Source: Pyronema omphalodes (taxonomy: Eukaryota > Ascomycota > Pezizomycetes > Pezizales > Pyronemataceae). Taken from it: a stretch of DNA of 64,000 nucleotides. The position numbers and the translations under genes are program-made. Positions 1 to 12,041 of the stretch are shown one piece after another (the first letter of the stretch is position 1; the number at the start of each line of letters is the position of its first letter). The notes under the pieces were generated by a model that was given only the letters and a program-made list of their open reading frames with translations, was not told the origin of the DNA and ran no database searches. Location: NCBI GenBank assembly GCA_024516155.1, contig JAJJXM010000094.1, positions 81,729 through 145,728 of the forward strand, written 5' to 3'.

Positions 1-1192
1 CTGGTCCTCCGATCAAGCAATGCCTTCTACCCCAGACCAGGCCACGCCACTTGCGCCACTCCCCCCGACCCTGTTACGCCTCACCTGGACCATCTCCATC
101 CAATGGCGACAAACCTATGCTTCACTATGCCAATTCTATGCTTTATATACTGCTTCCCGATGCTATGCTTCTATGTGATACTCTGTTTCTGTTTCTGCTA
201 CTAGAGTTCTATACTCTCTGTATGCGTTCTGTGTTCTTCTCGATATTGGAGTTCTATACTGTCCGCACTATTTTCTCATGATACTACCCTTCCAAATCAG
301 GAATTCTATACTCCTTCGTCCTATTCTTCGCCGGTCATCCTGTGGCTCTCTTCTGGAATTGCTGTCCATCGATATCCTCGCCGGTTATGCCCTTTGCCGT
401 GCTTCTATGCCATGCCGACGGCCATCGGTCCAATCCCTCCCACTGCCGTCCAATCCTCCCCAACCTATCCTGCCGGCGTTCTTCTCGATCTCACCTTGTA
501 TTTCTCTGGGACAGCCCTTTCCACACCGCCCTGCCATGATATGCCCTTGCCATGCCTCTCTGACTACCCTTTACCCCGTGGCGGACGTCGCATACCGTGA
601 GTGAAAGAATGCAAATTGTTCTTTTCGTCCTCCCTTCCTTCCTTCCTTCCATTCAGTGCAAGCCCAAGCCATCGTAGCCAGCCATAATTGCAGGCAGCAG
701 CCATTAAAAAAAAACTAGGCCGGCTCCACACACGAGATGTCAGAGCATTGGACGAACTTCTCAACAATGCATTATCATTCACTTTAAACTGGAATCTTGC
801 GAAATTTAAAGCTGCACCTTGTTTGCGACGGCCGCAGACGTCACTTACATGCCACAAGGAGTTCTAATCACGGTATGTATGTATGTATGTATGTATTCTA
901 ACCTCAACAAGTTTACGTTTCCATTTTCAACTAGACTATATCCATCACGTCTCTTTACCGCGAACGAATTATATGAAATTCCTGCATATTTTTTTTTTCT
1001 TCTTTCCTTTTTTTTTTGTTTTTTTTTGTAGCATGACAATCAATCAATCAATCAACCCAGCATCATCATCATCATCATCATCATCATCATTATACAAACT
1101 ATAATTCCCGTTCATATTACCACCACGCTTCCTTTTTTTTTCTTTCTCCCCTACTATCTCTCTCTCCCTCCAACTCTAATCTAGGTATCTAA
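1..1192. other. intergenic / 3' flank of YVC1, low complexity
   Basis: No gene is recognised. The stretch holds pyrimidine-rich DNA with a reiterated GAGTTCTATACT-like phrase near 200-310, a TGTA tetranucleotide run (about 874-896), a CAAT run (about 1038-1055) and a CATCAT run (about 1061-1090). The right end is the 3' flank of the channel gene. Short ORFs here have no conserved features. Confidence 0.6.
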
Positions 1193-4100
1193 TCAACATC
1201 TAATTTCTTCTTCTTCTTCTGCTGCTGTTTCTTCTTCCCCCAATCCCTTCTCCACCACCACCGGCTTAGCAATCTGCATAGCCAATATCGCATCCATCTT
1301 TCTATGCAACTCCTCAATCTCCAACCTTAACCGTCTTAATTCCTCTGTCGACGTAGACTGTGTAGACTGTGTAGACTGTGTAGACTGTGTAGACTGTGTA
1401 GACAGTCCAGCCTGCCCAGCAACATTCTCCTCCCCCCCAAACCGTTGATAAGAAACAGGAGCTCTAATATCTCGTTGCGGTATCTGTAAACCTCTAGAAT
1501 CACCGTGATGGTTCCTTGTAGATGGAGATGGGGTGATGCAGCTTTCGTGATGTGGCATGTTTTGTTGTTCTGATGGTCTTGTACTGGTTGTACTACTGCC
1601 GGTACCAGCACCGTGATGCTGATGTTGGTGTTGGTGTTGATGTTGGTGGGTTACGGTAGTAGTAGCAGTAGCAGTAGCAGTAGTAGTTCCATCCCCAGTA
1701 GCAGTACCAATACCATCCCCACTACCACTACCACCACCAGCAGCACCAAGCATACAATCCACATCTCCCCCCCGCTGCGAAACACCAGCAACACCAGGAA
1801 CACCAGCAGCATACAACCCCCCACCAACTCCCAATCCCAATCTACTCCCCGCCAACTGTAATCTTCTCGAATTCCAACCTGTATTATTACTCCTAGTAAA
1901 TAATGATATTCCCAGACCTGCGTTGCTGTTGATATTGCCGCTGCTGATGCCGATGTTGCTGCTGCCGATGTTGCCGCTGTTGCTGTTGTTGATGTTGCCG
2001 CTGCTGATGCCGATGTTGCCGCTGTTGATGAGCTGGTGATGGTGGTATGGAGCACCGAGATATGTAACCCCGAGCTTTTTGTCGGTGAGGCCGTTGGAGG
2101 GTCCCCAGCCGGTGCTGCGGGGTTGTTGCTGCAGTCGCTCGAAGATTATGATCGTGTAGGCCTGGGATGGGGTTAGATGGGGTTTGTGGGGGTTTGTGGG
2201 GGTGATGGGGGGTGAAGGGGGGGGGGGGGGGAATAGGGAGGCGGGGTGAGGCGGGGGGGGTGAGGCGGGTGTATAGCATAGCATAGGATACAGATGAGGG
2301 AGAAGTGATAACTTTTTCTTCGCTGCATGTGTTTTGGGTACTTTGGGCATGGGTATAGGCATGGCTATAAGCAAGCTTTCGTACGCAATAAACGCTTGCT
2401 CGGGTGTAGTGTGCGGGCGCATGCGGGCGTGTGAGAGTGTATGAAGGGATAGGAGGTGCTATAGTGCTAGACTGTAATAGTCCGGTTCTCAAGAAAAATC
2501 AAGAAAAATCAAGAAAAAAAAAATACTGAGGAGTTACATACCAATCCACAATGCGATAATTTCAATAGCATGATTCTCCCTATATTTGATAAAGCAAACA
2601 AAAGGTTAGATTGGATACCGATTGATGGTAAAATTAAAGAAATAGAAGAAATTGATGAAGAAATGAAGAAATGATTCATGTTTTTTTTTTTTTTTACGGG
2701 GAGGATATTTTAGGAAGTTTTTTTGGGGGGCGGATATTTCAGGAAGGGTTTTATGAGGAAGTATTTTCTCGGGAAGTATTTTTGGGATAGTACTTACATT
2801 TTCTAATTCTCGAAGAACTAAGAAACAATCGGAACGGACGTAACAAAATCAACGGTAATAGATTCTACAAAAAAAATATATGAAACCGACGGTCAAATAT
2901 AATTAGCCAATATCCCCTTTCAAGACCCGATCGTTCTTTTCAGGGTAATGTTCTCAGGGTATTTCAAGTTGAATTGAGATAAAATGGAGTAATGAGGGCA
3001 AGAGGGGTGCACTTACAAGCGGCGGATAATATACTACTAATCTACTACTTGATGACGCTTCAAGAACCATAATCGAAAACCTTTGATGGCAGAATATATC
3101 ATGTTAGTTGTTCATTTTTAACAAGAATAGAAAAAAATGAAATGAAATGTTGATGCATCATGGCTTGTTATGCGGTTGTGGCTGTAGTTGCGGTTGTAGT
3201 TGTGGTTGTAGTTACGGAAGAAAAGAAGGAGGGCCTTACATGAATAAATATTCCTCCCTAAATACGAAAGATCAGAATTAGTCAAAGCCCTCTTCGATGA
3301 AAATTTATTTGATTGATGAAGGTAAAGGTGAAGGTGAAGGTGAAGGTGAAGGTGAAGACGAAGGTAATTTGTGGGTAGGTATCCGGCTCAAAACACCTAA
3401 CATACCTAGCATTCGACAGCATCTAATACACGTATCCTATTAGCATATATTCCTAATCCCCAATCTTCAACCGCCCCCCCCCCCCCCCTTCCCCAAAAAC
3501 CAGAAAGCCAGAAAACCAGAAAGCCAGAAAGCCAGAAAGCCAGAAAACCAGAAAGCCAGAAAGCCAGAAAACCAGAAAACCAGAAAGCCAGAAAACCAGA
3601 AAACCAGAAAACCAGAAAGCCAGAAAACCAGAAAGCCAGAAAACCAGAAAGCCAGAAAACCAGAAAGCCAGAAAACCAGAAAGCCAGAAAACCAGAAACA
3701 AAAAATCACAAGGCAACTCACAGTAGTAAGACTATTCGACAACAAACTAATCAACGAAGTAATCAAAAGGATATTCGTAATAGTAACAAATATCTACCCT
3801 CTCTATCATCAGCTTTGCTCCCCCAATCAAAAAAACATAACGGTTATTTCGCTAGGATGATCAATAACATACCAACATCAAAGGCGGTCCCAAAATCGGG
3901 GATATCTATAAATTTTCCGAACGCATCAGTATCATTTCATCTTACCCCCCCCCCCCCCCCACAATCCCCAGACTCCCAAGACTGGTGTAAAAGATCATGA
4001 TAAGACATACCTCTCTCATAGCTTGCTATAAATCGATGGAAAATTGATTTGTTAGCTGGAAACGTGATGTGGGATTATGGATGGGGATGGGCATGGGGAT

Positions 4101-7100
4101 GGACTTACGAATCCGACGGAACTCTGTTGTGTCCCGAGAGAAAAATAGAAAGAGTGGTTAGTAAGATACGATGAGATGAGATGAGATGGGACGGGAAGTT
4201 ATTTTGGATGGGTTGTAGCATAGAGATTATAGGATCATGGGATCATACCGAGCCGAAGAATACTATTGTAATCGAAAAAATGGTTAGATTATTGATTCTA
4301 GGGTTCAAAAGACAAGATAGGAAGGGATAGGGATAGAATGAGAAGTGATGAAGGGCAGAAACTGGAGGAGGAAAGAGGACATACCACTAACAAGCATCCA
4401 GAACACATTCGCAAAAGACATTCGATCCCTTGCGAGTAACGAGAAGGTTGTAAGGAATCCTAGTGATTGGTGTTAGTTACTAGATCTTCCTGCTTACCGC
4501 TTCCTGCTTCCTGCTTCCTGCTTCCTGCTTCCTAATATCCAAAGCTCCCAAAGCTCCCAGAGTCCATGACACCCGGGACCAATCCCTCTCTCACTCTCCC
4601 CCTCAATCTCTCAATCACCAGCAATCACCAACCACAATCACCACCACCAACAAGAGAGTCAAGAAAATTTCCCAACACATACCGAAATAAAGAATCACAA
4701 TCTACCCACGATAACAAATACCAATTATCGATAATATTAGCTTTTCACAACTTTCCACAACTTTCCAACGCAGCAGCAGATATCATCCGACTTGATGATA
4801 TATTTCCAGCTGGTGAATTTTGTGACTTTTCTATAGGTGTATAGAGCACTACATACCAAAACTAAGAATTTCAAAAACTATTTCACCAGAGGAAAAAAAA
4901 AGTATATCAGCATCCAGTATCCATTTTCTAGCGGGGGGAAGAGGGAAGAGGTGCGAGATTAAGTTAATTAAAGATAGAAGAAACAAGAAACCTACTTCTT
5001 TCGACATTTGTTTCAAGCAAGGGATTAAGACACCTAATGACGGGGTATATTGTTAGTATCGATATACAATAAATACAACGGATTCAGCTACATAGCTACC
5101 AATAGCACCTTACTACGTACCGAAAAATGGGATTAGGGAAAGTAGTGAGAAGATCCTGGAAAGTAGGAGGGGGGTTTGTTAGCTCTTGATGGGATTGGAT
5201 GAATTGGATGGAATGGGCAAGGTTTATGATTTACCTGGGGACGAGAAGTAATGCTTCAAGTGAAAGAATGTCGAATGCTGTGTCGGTGATTCCTTCGTTG
5301 TCTTCGACTACTCCGATTATTCCTGGGTTTTGTTAGTGGGTGTTGGGTTTGTTTTTTGGGGGTTCTATGATGTGTAGCCCGGGTGATGCACACCCTATCT
5401 CCCCCTCACTCCCACCTCCGCCCATGTGCCTCTCAGCACCCCCCCCCCCTCCCCCTTCCCCAAGATGCAAGAAAAGACTTACTATATATCAAAAAGACAA
5501 CCCCGACGGAAATCATCATCATATCCAACCAACTCCAAACATTATTAAAAAAGATACCACTATCTCTCATGGAGTTAACACTATCAACCCCAAACGCAGC
5601 AAACATAACAATCAGAGCAATTTCCGCCTTCGTAATCCTATCCGGATTTCTTTCCACCAGCACGGCAAAATAAAACACCAACAACGCCGCAAAAAAAATC
5701 GCCTCAAAAGTCTTCTGATACTTAGGCACTCTCAATCTACAAAACGGATCGGCGGTTCTCTGATTCCAGAAGTGAGGATTCTTAGTAGCCTCCACATCCA
5801 ACGTTTTCCAAAAACTAATACTCCCATCCCAAATCCCCGTAATAATCCTCTGTACGGGACGATGAGAAATAAATTTCTTCGCATCTGCAAGAACTGCGAT
5901 TTCTAGGGTGTTCATTCCTTCATATTGTTTTTTCCGATTACTTTCGATATCGGAGCTTGAGCCGGTACCGTGACGAGTACCGCTTAGGAGGAAGGTGGTT
6001 TCTGTGATGGGGGTTTCATTGCTGTTGCTGTTGTCTTCTAGAACCGGAAGTGGGTGGCAGAGATATTGTAAGGCTTCTTGTGCGCTCAAGTTGCTGGTTA
6101 GGTCGCAGGCTACCATTTCGCAGGCTAGGGCTCGGGTTGATCCGATGGCGTCGGTGCCCAGGCTGAAGGTACTGCCTTCTTCGTCGTAGGAGGCGAATTC
6201 GGCTCGGCACCAGCTGGGAGAGGGGGTTTGTTAGTAGGGGGTTTTTGGTTTGGAGGTTGGGGGGTATTGTGTATGAAATGGATTTTGAGATCTCTGGGGA
6301 GGTGGGAATAGATATGTGTTGCTGGATGAAGGGAATATCTTGGTGATATTATGAGAATCATCGGGAATCACCAGTAGTTACTACCACCAGTCACTCCCGA
6401 GATCCTGCAAAGTGCCGAGAAACACCGGGTAGGCATGGATGGATGTATGAACCAACTCTCCGGGACTGACGTAAAGGAAAGAGAGGGGAAGAAAAGGCAA
6501 TAAAAACAGTCCCGGGCATTATCCAAAGAAATCAAACCAAAGTAAAAGATGAGGTAAGTACTACAATAACAATTCAAAAAAAAAAAAAAAAAAAACAAGA
6601 ACCTACAGCAAAGCAGCAATAGTACAAGGATTATGACCTATATCAAAGTATCAATCAGCCCACATACCCCAATTTATTTCATATCATTTCATATATCCAC
6701 AAAAACCACTTACATTTATCAGTTAAATAATTCGCCAAAGTCGTTACCGCAATCTTATGTGCCGTTGTCGAGGAATGCGCACCGTTATCTATGTTTTCAA
6801 TAACTGCGCATGTTATGTTAGTCTTGGATCCTTTTGCTGCGACGTTGCGATGATGACACAAGAAGCTTGGCAGAGGTAGTGAGTGTAATAGTGCTTCGAA
6901 GCTGCTTCGACTGCTTCGTTCAGACGGACAGACAGCAAAAGGAAGCGACCTCTACGCCCAGTCCAAACCTCGAGTAGCTATCATCCTGTGACATAACGTA
7001 ACGAACAAGCCGAACCAGCAGACCGACCGACCGCCGACCGCAGCAACCAGCTGCCAGCAACCAGCAACCAGCAGCAGCAGCAGCAGCTATCCCATAGACT

Positions 7101-7461
7101 ACCCGCAGGCATCTACAGCACAGTAGACAGTAGACAATAGAGTAGACTCTAGCCCGGGCGTCATGTCTTGTCTTGTCTCATCATGTCATATCAAGTCATG
7201 TCATAACTAGTCCAGACCAGCAGCCAGCAGCCAGCTGCATCTCCGCCCAGGAGCCATTTCGGAGGGGAGGAAAAAAAGTTACGTACAATAAGTCTTAAGC
7301 GTTTCACACAGATCCGCAAAGCTCATATCATCTTCAATAACGACCGGTATGTTTTGTTGCTGTGGCTGTGGTTCATCCGAGGTGGTGGTTCCATAGTCTG
7401 GTCTTGGACTTCGGGTTGCTGGTGTTGCGGGTTGGGTTCGTGTTGATGTTGATGGTGGCAT
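1193..7461 (-). CDS. YVC1: YVC1/TRP-like fungal cation channel, at least 20 exons
   Basis: Predicted multi-pass cation (calcium) channel of the fungal YVC1/TRP family, which acts at the vacuole in yeast. Exons by splice sites and phase (minus): 7461-7287, 6803-6714, 6213-5483, 5322-5235, 5155-5121, 5033-4996, 4877-4857, 4701-4683, 4459-4385, 4262-4249, 4123-4109, 4025-4011, 3905-3873, 3793-3722, 3422-3406, 3257-3240, 3080-3017, 2864-2798, 2579-2542, 2398-1193. Family signatures seen are FADLCETLKTY, IDNGAHSSTTAHKIA, LEIAVLADAKKFISHRPVQ, SDPFCRLRVPKYQK-like, SPILGPPLML, NILLITSLISLLSNSLT, AREEYLF and a C-terminal EELRRLRLEIEELHRKMDAI coiled coil. The long last exon adds Asn/Ser/Gly/Thr/His-rich repeats before the coiled coil. 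Exons 2 and 3 do not join in phase: coding of length 1 modulo 3 (another microexon) seems to be missing between them. Family assignment is from recalled motifs; the exon map is inferred. Confidence 0.85.
1354..1402. repeat. 9-bp tandem repeat inside YVC1 last exon
   Basis: About five copies of GTGTAGACT. On the minus strand this reads as a Thr-Gln-Ser tripeptide repeat just before the coiled coil of the channel. Because the unit is a multiple of three, length changes keep the frame. Confidence 0.85.
3327..3358. repeat. GGTGAA hexanucleotide repeat in YVC1 intron
   Basis: About five copies of GGTGAA (AAGGTG phase), lying in the intron between the 17-nt and 18-nt exons of the channel gene. Confidence 0.8.
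3475..3700. repeat. poly-C tract plus CCAGAAAR octamer array in YVC1 intron
   Basis: A C homopolymer (about 3473-3488) is followed by about 25 copies of an 8-bp unit CCAGAAAA/CCAGAAAG, mixed irregularly. It fills the intron between the exon ending SNSLTT and the 17-nt exon. Both long minus-strand ORFs across it are artefacts of the periodicity. Confidence 0.9.
4496..4534. repeat. heptanucleotide CTTCCTG repeat in YVC1 intron
   Basis: About five copies of GCTTCCT, located in the intron between the 19-nt and 75-nt exons of the channel gene. Confidence 0.8.
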
Positions 7462-8890
7462 TGTTTATTACTCGCTCGTGTTGCTTGCTGCTTTATTCCT
7501 TCTCGTAATTGCTTGTTGCTGCTGCTTGTTGTTGATTTTAGTTACTGCTTCTTGTATTGATTTTAGTTGTCGCCCTCGGTATCAGAGTCCCTCGTCGACA
7601 GCGTACAGGCTTTCTTGCTCGCTCACTGAAGCCAGAGAAGCCAGAAGCCAGAAGGGTTCCAGATATTTTGTATCGCTGTCTGTCTGTCTATCTGTCGAGT
7701 CGCAGACGATAGCAGCGACGGCATACATAACCAGGCCAGGCTTCTTCCCAGGACCCAGGGCCTACCTGCAACCTGCACCATGTGCGCTGCCATCATCCTA
7801 CACAGCATGCCTGCATGCCTGCAGCTTTGGTCTTGGGGGGGGGGGGGGGGGGGGGGGGGGTGGGTTGGATAAGAAGGTGGCCCCCTCCCTCCCAAGTCAG
7901 TAGGGTTTCAAGTGTTCAGTGGTTCACATCAACACCCAATTAACGAACAGAAAGCGGGGCGCCGTTGGATAGGCGATGATCGGGATGATCGGGGTTTAGG
8001 TCTAGCCTCCACCTCCACCTCCACCTCTACCTCCAGGCTCCACCGTCCACGACTCCACGACTCCATGGGTTTCCGGGATGGGACGGGAGCTCAGGAAAGA
8101 GGAAAGGAAGGGAAGGGAAGATACGCAAGACGCAAGACAAGATACGCACAGTCACCGCACAGGGCGGCCAAAAAAGATATCAGATCATACAGATAGAGAC
8201 ATTCATACATACAGATAGAGAAATTTACACATAGAGATAGAGAAATTTACACACACAGATAGAGATATATCAACCTCCCTTTCTCTTTCTCTATCTCTAT
8301 CCCGAAATGTCCCTGCGAACCTGCCACCTACGGACCCGCGGTGGCAGCATACATACACGGACGTCACGGGTGTCACGGGTTTCACGGGATACCCATACAT
8401 ACGCACTAATTACATGTAGTTATCCTGCCATGCCATGCCATGCCATGCCGTGTCATGAAGCTTGGTTATCGCGGGGTGTGGGGTGGGGTGGGGGAAGCTT
8501 GGTGGGTCAACTACCATGTGAACCATGCTCGATTCCAGAGAAGATATGACGAGGTATGTATGGTCACCCTATTATGCATTTGGATTTCTCTTTAATTGCA
8601 TCCAAGTTCCAACCACTGTTTGAACTTCGAATTTCGCACGCAGCATCAGCACCATAACCACAACTACTACAGCTACTATGTATAGCCAACTGGGTTTACT
8701 TTATTTAATTCTACGATTTCAACTCAGAGGATTTATTATCGATATCGACATTACAACTTATCGATCAGGCATTACATACTATGTATTCATATTTTTTTGT
8801 ATGTGTGTATGGACGCGCAACAATTTTGAAACTACGTGGTATTAAGAAAAAAAAAATAAATCCCATATATAAAGCCTTCAGGGACCAATT
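7462..8890. other. intergenic: YVC1 upstream region and LEA1 3' flank
   Basis: No gene is recognised. The region carries a G homopolymer of about 25 nt near 7836-7860, a CCACCT hexamer run (about 8009-8034), an ACAGATAGAGA-type repeat (about 8188-8265) and a CCATG pentamer run (about 8427-8450). The YVC1 start codon at 7461 is the only ATG context compatible with the conserved FADLCETLKTY exon. Confidence 0.6.
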
Positions 8891-9976
8891 TTATTCCTCC
8901 ATAGCATCAGCGGAAGGACCCTCCCGTAGCTGGCGTTCAAGACTTGCAATCTCAGAGAAGCTCTTTGCAGATCTGATTTTCTCCTCGATTATCCGTTTTT
9001 CGTCTTCAGTCAACCTGACTGCGTATTCTTTCTTTCCACCGACTGTTGATTCGCCAAGGTCGAAGGTTGTAGATTTGATACCCATGATCTATAATATAAA
9101 TTCTCGTTAGCATCCTGACGAAAAAAAAACCGTCGGTAGCAAACAAGGAATATCATATCATATCATATCATATCATATCATACCTTTGAAGCCAAATCCG
9201 TGGGCTCAGTCTCAGTTCCAAATAACTCTTTCGCCTTCTTTCTTTCCGCATCCTTCACCTTTTGATAATCCAAAAACCTAACCGAAGGACATTTCCAGAT
9301 AGTCCAAAGTCTATAATTCTACACCATTCCCGAGCCATTAGCCTCAACCTCATTCTCCGCCTTTCAACTCCACGGGGCCCTTATGTTCTGGAGCACTCAC
9401 ATCTTTTCTAGCAACCGGGTTTTCTAGTAGCGACAAATGCGTAAGTCTTTTAAACCTTCCCAGCGGTTCGAGATCCGCCAACTCGGTCATGTTATTTGCG
9501 GTTAGGATAAGCGTGGTGAGGTTTGGGATGGAGTTGGCGAGAGTAGGTTGGATGACTGAGATACGGTTACGCGCGAGGAGGAGGGTACTGAGACGCTCTG
9601 ACAAGGGGAAGTTTCCGAGTTGTTGGATATCATTATCGGTGAAGTCGATAGCATCTTGTGGCTATTAGTAGCAAGCGGTCTGTCAGTAACGGCGTAACTC
9701 ACGCGACCGCAGTAGACAGATAGATAGAAAGAAGGGAAAAAAAAAAGGCGATCAAAAAGTAACAAAAGGATCAAATAGGAACTCACTCCAGCAACACCCA
9801 AGTTCTCAATAGCAGGAATCTTGTGGCCTTTATATTTCTTATATGTTCAATACAGCTCATAGATCAAAAGTGTAGTACCTGTATCATTTTCACGCACCTC
9901 TAAGATCCAGCTCTCTATCATTAATTGGGTTCAGGAAGCTCGGCGCTTGCTGAAGAAGTTCGGTCGTAAGTCTCAT
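8891..9976 (-). CDS. LEA1: U2 small nuclear ribonucleoprotein A' (LEA1-type)
   Basis: Spliceosomal protein that binds U2 snRNA stem-loop IV together with U2B''. Five exons in consistent phase (minus): 9976-9898, 9827-9787, 9661-9401, 9318-9184, 9088-8891, giving 237 aa, the usual length for the family. The N-terminus MRLTTELLQQAPSFLNP is followed by RELDLRG, HKIPAIENLGVAG and DAIDFTDNDIQQLGNFPL. The leucine-rich repeats LTTLILTANNMTELADLEPL and RLTHLSLLENPVARKD and the LRR cap WKCPSVRFLDYQKVKDAER come next, then a charged C-terminal tail. The first ATG with the conserved N-terminus sets the start. The neighbouring elongin C gene lies upstream on the same strand. Confidence 0.95.
9152..9182. 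repeat. ATATC pentanucleotide repeat in LEA1 intron 4
   Basis: About six copies of ATATC lie directly beside the donor side of the last LEA1 intron, another case of a short tandem repeat inside an intron in this window. Confidence 0.85.
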
Positions 9977-10721
9977 GATGGCCGTGGATTTGCTTCCGGG
10001 AATGCGCTGCGTTGGATTTGTCGCGGAATTGGGACGGCTAACACGACGGCGGAGACGTGATTAGGTTCGTGACAGTTCGTTCGTGAGGAACTCTGAATCG
10101 TGGTTGTTAGGTTAGGCGCGAACAAGCACGTCGTGACTTGGCATGTCGTGTTTGGGGCTTGGGTGAAAAAGCGAGCAGGGTTCATCCGAGTTTGAAGCTC
10201 GCAGCAAAGCCAGCAAGGCCCGCAACGCCCACAAGGCCCGCGAGCGATTGAGAAACGGTACTGCAGCCAGCATCAACCAAATTATTTCAGTCAAATTAAA
10301 ACAACGTGGTCTTTGCAGGGAGTTATTATTAATTTGTGTACGTTGAATATAAATCATGGCCTCAATCACCAGTTTATGTACACCTACAGCTGGTTTATAG
10401 CTTGTAATTGAACTCTTTCGACCTTCTTCAAACCCAGCTCTAAAACGACAGTAAAATCTATCATCATTCCCTTTCGTCTTTTTGGAAATCTTTATTTTAT
10501 TCCTTATTCCAGTACTTTAAAAAATAGCATCCCTATGTATGCAGCGTTCATAAAGCGAAGCACCTTTAGCTGCAACTCCAAACCAGACGCGGCAAGCACG
10601 TGAGCCTCAAAGCATCTCCCCGCAACGCGTCGCGTCCCCAAGATGATTCACACCACATCTTCCAATACTGACCATCATAGCTTTATTTTTTAAACTCAGA
10701 TATAACCCCATCGAAGAAACT
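9977..10721. other. intergenic: LEA1 promoter side and ELC1 3' flank
   Basis: 745 bp between two same-strand genes. A GC-rich stretch (about 10180-10255) has repeated GCCCGC/AGGCCCGC phrases. No conserved ORF, tRNA or repeat family is recognised. Confidence 0.6.
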
Positions 10722-11197
10722 CTAGCAGTCCAAAAAGTCGGCTACACAAAGTAACTCCAAAGCCAACTCTGGGGTGATGAAATCGGGATCGGGACAGTAT
10801 TCTTGTCCTTTGTACTTTTCGTAATAGTAGAAATATTGACAGACCTTTTCGAGGACTGGGGCACTATTGTATAGTTATCTGTGTTAGTGGTTTGAAGAAA
10901 GTAAAGCGAAGCATAGTAGCAAAGAAAAGAGAAGGAGGGGGGAAAACCAACGTAATATTCTTAAACACAATCCTATTCTCAACCGCCTCAACGAACGCAT
11001 CTAATAACCACATTAGCATCCTATCTATACCCTCCATGCCCCAACCTAGTTTCCAAGCACAAAACGTATGGTACCATACTTTTCTTATCCAGCATACTCC
11101 GAATCGCAGGCGATTTCGAAGCTGCAGATTTCCGAACAATGAACTGGAACCCGTCACCTGATTCCAAGATCACCGAGGTTTGATCTTCTGCCGACAT
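10722..11197 (-). CDS. ELC1: Elongin C
   Basis: Skp1/BTB-fold adaptor that pairs with elongin A or BC-box proteins in cullin ubiquitin ligases. Three exons (minus): 11197-11080, 11000-10952, 10863-10722, phases consistent, 102 aa, matching the family's compact size. It begins MSAEDQTSVILESGDGFQF (family pattern VTLVSSDGFEF). It then has NAFVEAVENRIVFKNI (family NFAEA..RCVFENI), TAPVLEKVCQYFYYYEKY and FITPELALELLCVADFLDC, the standard C-terminal ending of the family. Introns are short. The start is the only in-frame ATG ahead of the conserved strand. Confidence 0.95.
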
Positions 11198-12041
11198 CTT
11201 TTCTGTATTTCCGCGTGGTGCTTTATATTTCTGTGGTGTTGTGCGGTGTGGTTTGCTGTTGTTTGCTGTGGTGCGGTGATAGTTATCGTTGGTGGTGGTT
11301 GTCGTTGTAGTGAAAGTTTCGTACCTATCGTTAAGACCCCGGAGCTGAGCTTGTTAAGTAAAGTAAGTCAGGATGACGAGCGAGAGCAAGTAGCGACAGC
11401 TAGAAGCTTGAGCTGTGGCAAGGTATAAGTCACGTGCAAGTTCTGTGGACATGGAATATCACTCATAGCTGCTAGGAAGATTTGAAAAGCACCAAGGGCT
11501 CTCCATATAACGGAATAAATGGGTTCCAAGGGATGGGCTCCAGGGGAAGTTATTAAATGCTATGGCCGATAAATATCATGCTTGGATTTATTGGTTTGGG
11601 GATGCTTTAGTTGTTTTGATGGAATGTTTGGTGGGGATTAAGGGTGGTGTGCATGGGGCGTCACTCGAGGGAGAGGTAGCAGGTGAGCTCGGACTTCATA
11701 GGAATTGATGGATCTTATTGGTTTGCTCAATTTACCCCAGATCCTAAAATGGACATGTCTGTAAATTTAGTATGGGATGGATCATACAAGCAGCATAGTG
11801 TTTCAAGAGTTTCGAAAAAAAGATGCAATTTGGATGATTAAGCTACAAAAAGTCATAACCTAATTATTCCCATAGGACTAAAGAGCAGTTTGTAAGCAGA
11901 AAGATATGAATGAGACAATACCTTTGCTTGGCATTACTCATTGACATCTCTGGGAAACGAAATGCAAAACCATTGAAATCGAAGAGAAAAAAACAGAACA
12001 TCTATTTACTACTAGGTATGTATATATACAACTAACTTTAT
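11198..12041. other. intergenic: ELC1 upstream and SHE9 3' flank
   Basis: 844 bp without a recognisable gene. A GTTTGCTGTGGTGCGGTG-type imperfect repeat occurs near 11240-11280. Nothing else structured is seen. Confidence 0.6.

Noticed and set aside
3473..3700. CRISPR-like direct repeats
   Set aside because: Units are contiguous 8-mers without spacers in a eukaryotic intron.
3453..3766. Minus ORFs with FWLSGFLAFW repeats, looking like a membrane protein
   Set aside because: They are produced by the octamer array inside a YVC1 intron; only the ITSLISLLSNSLT end is a true exon.
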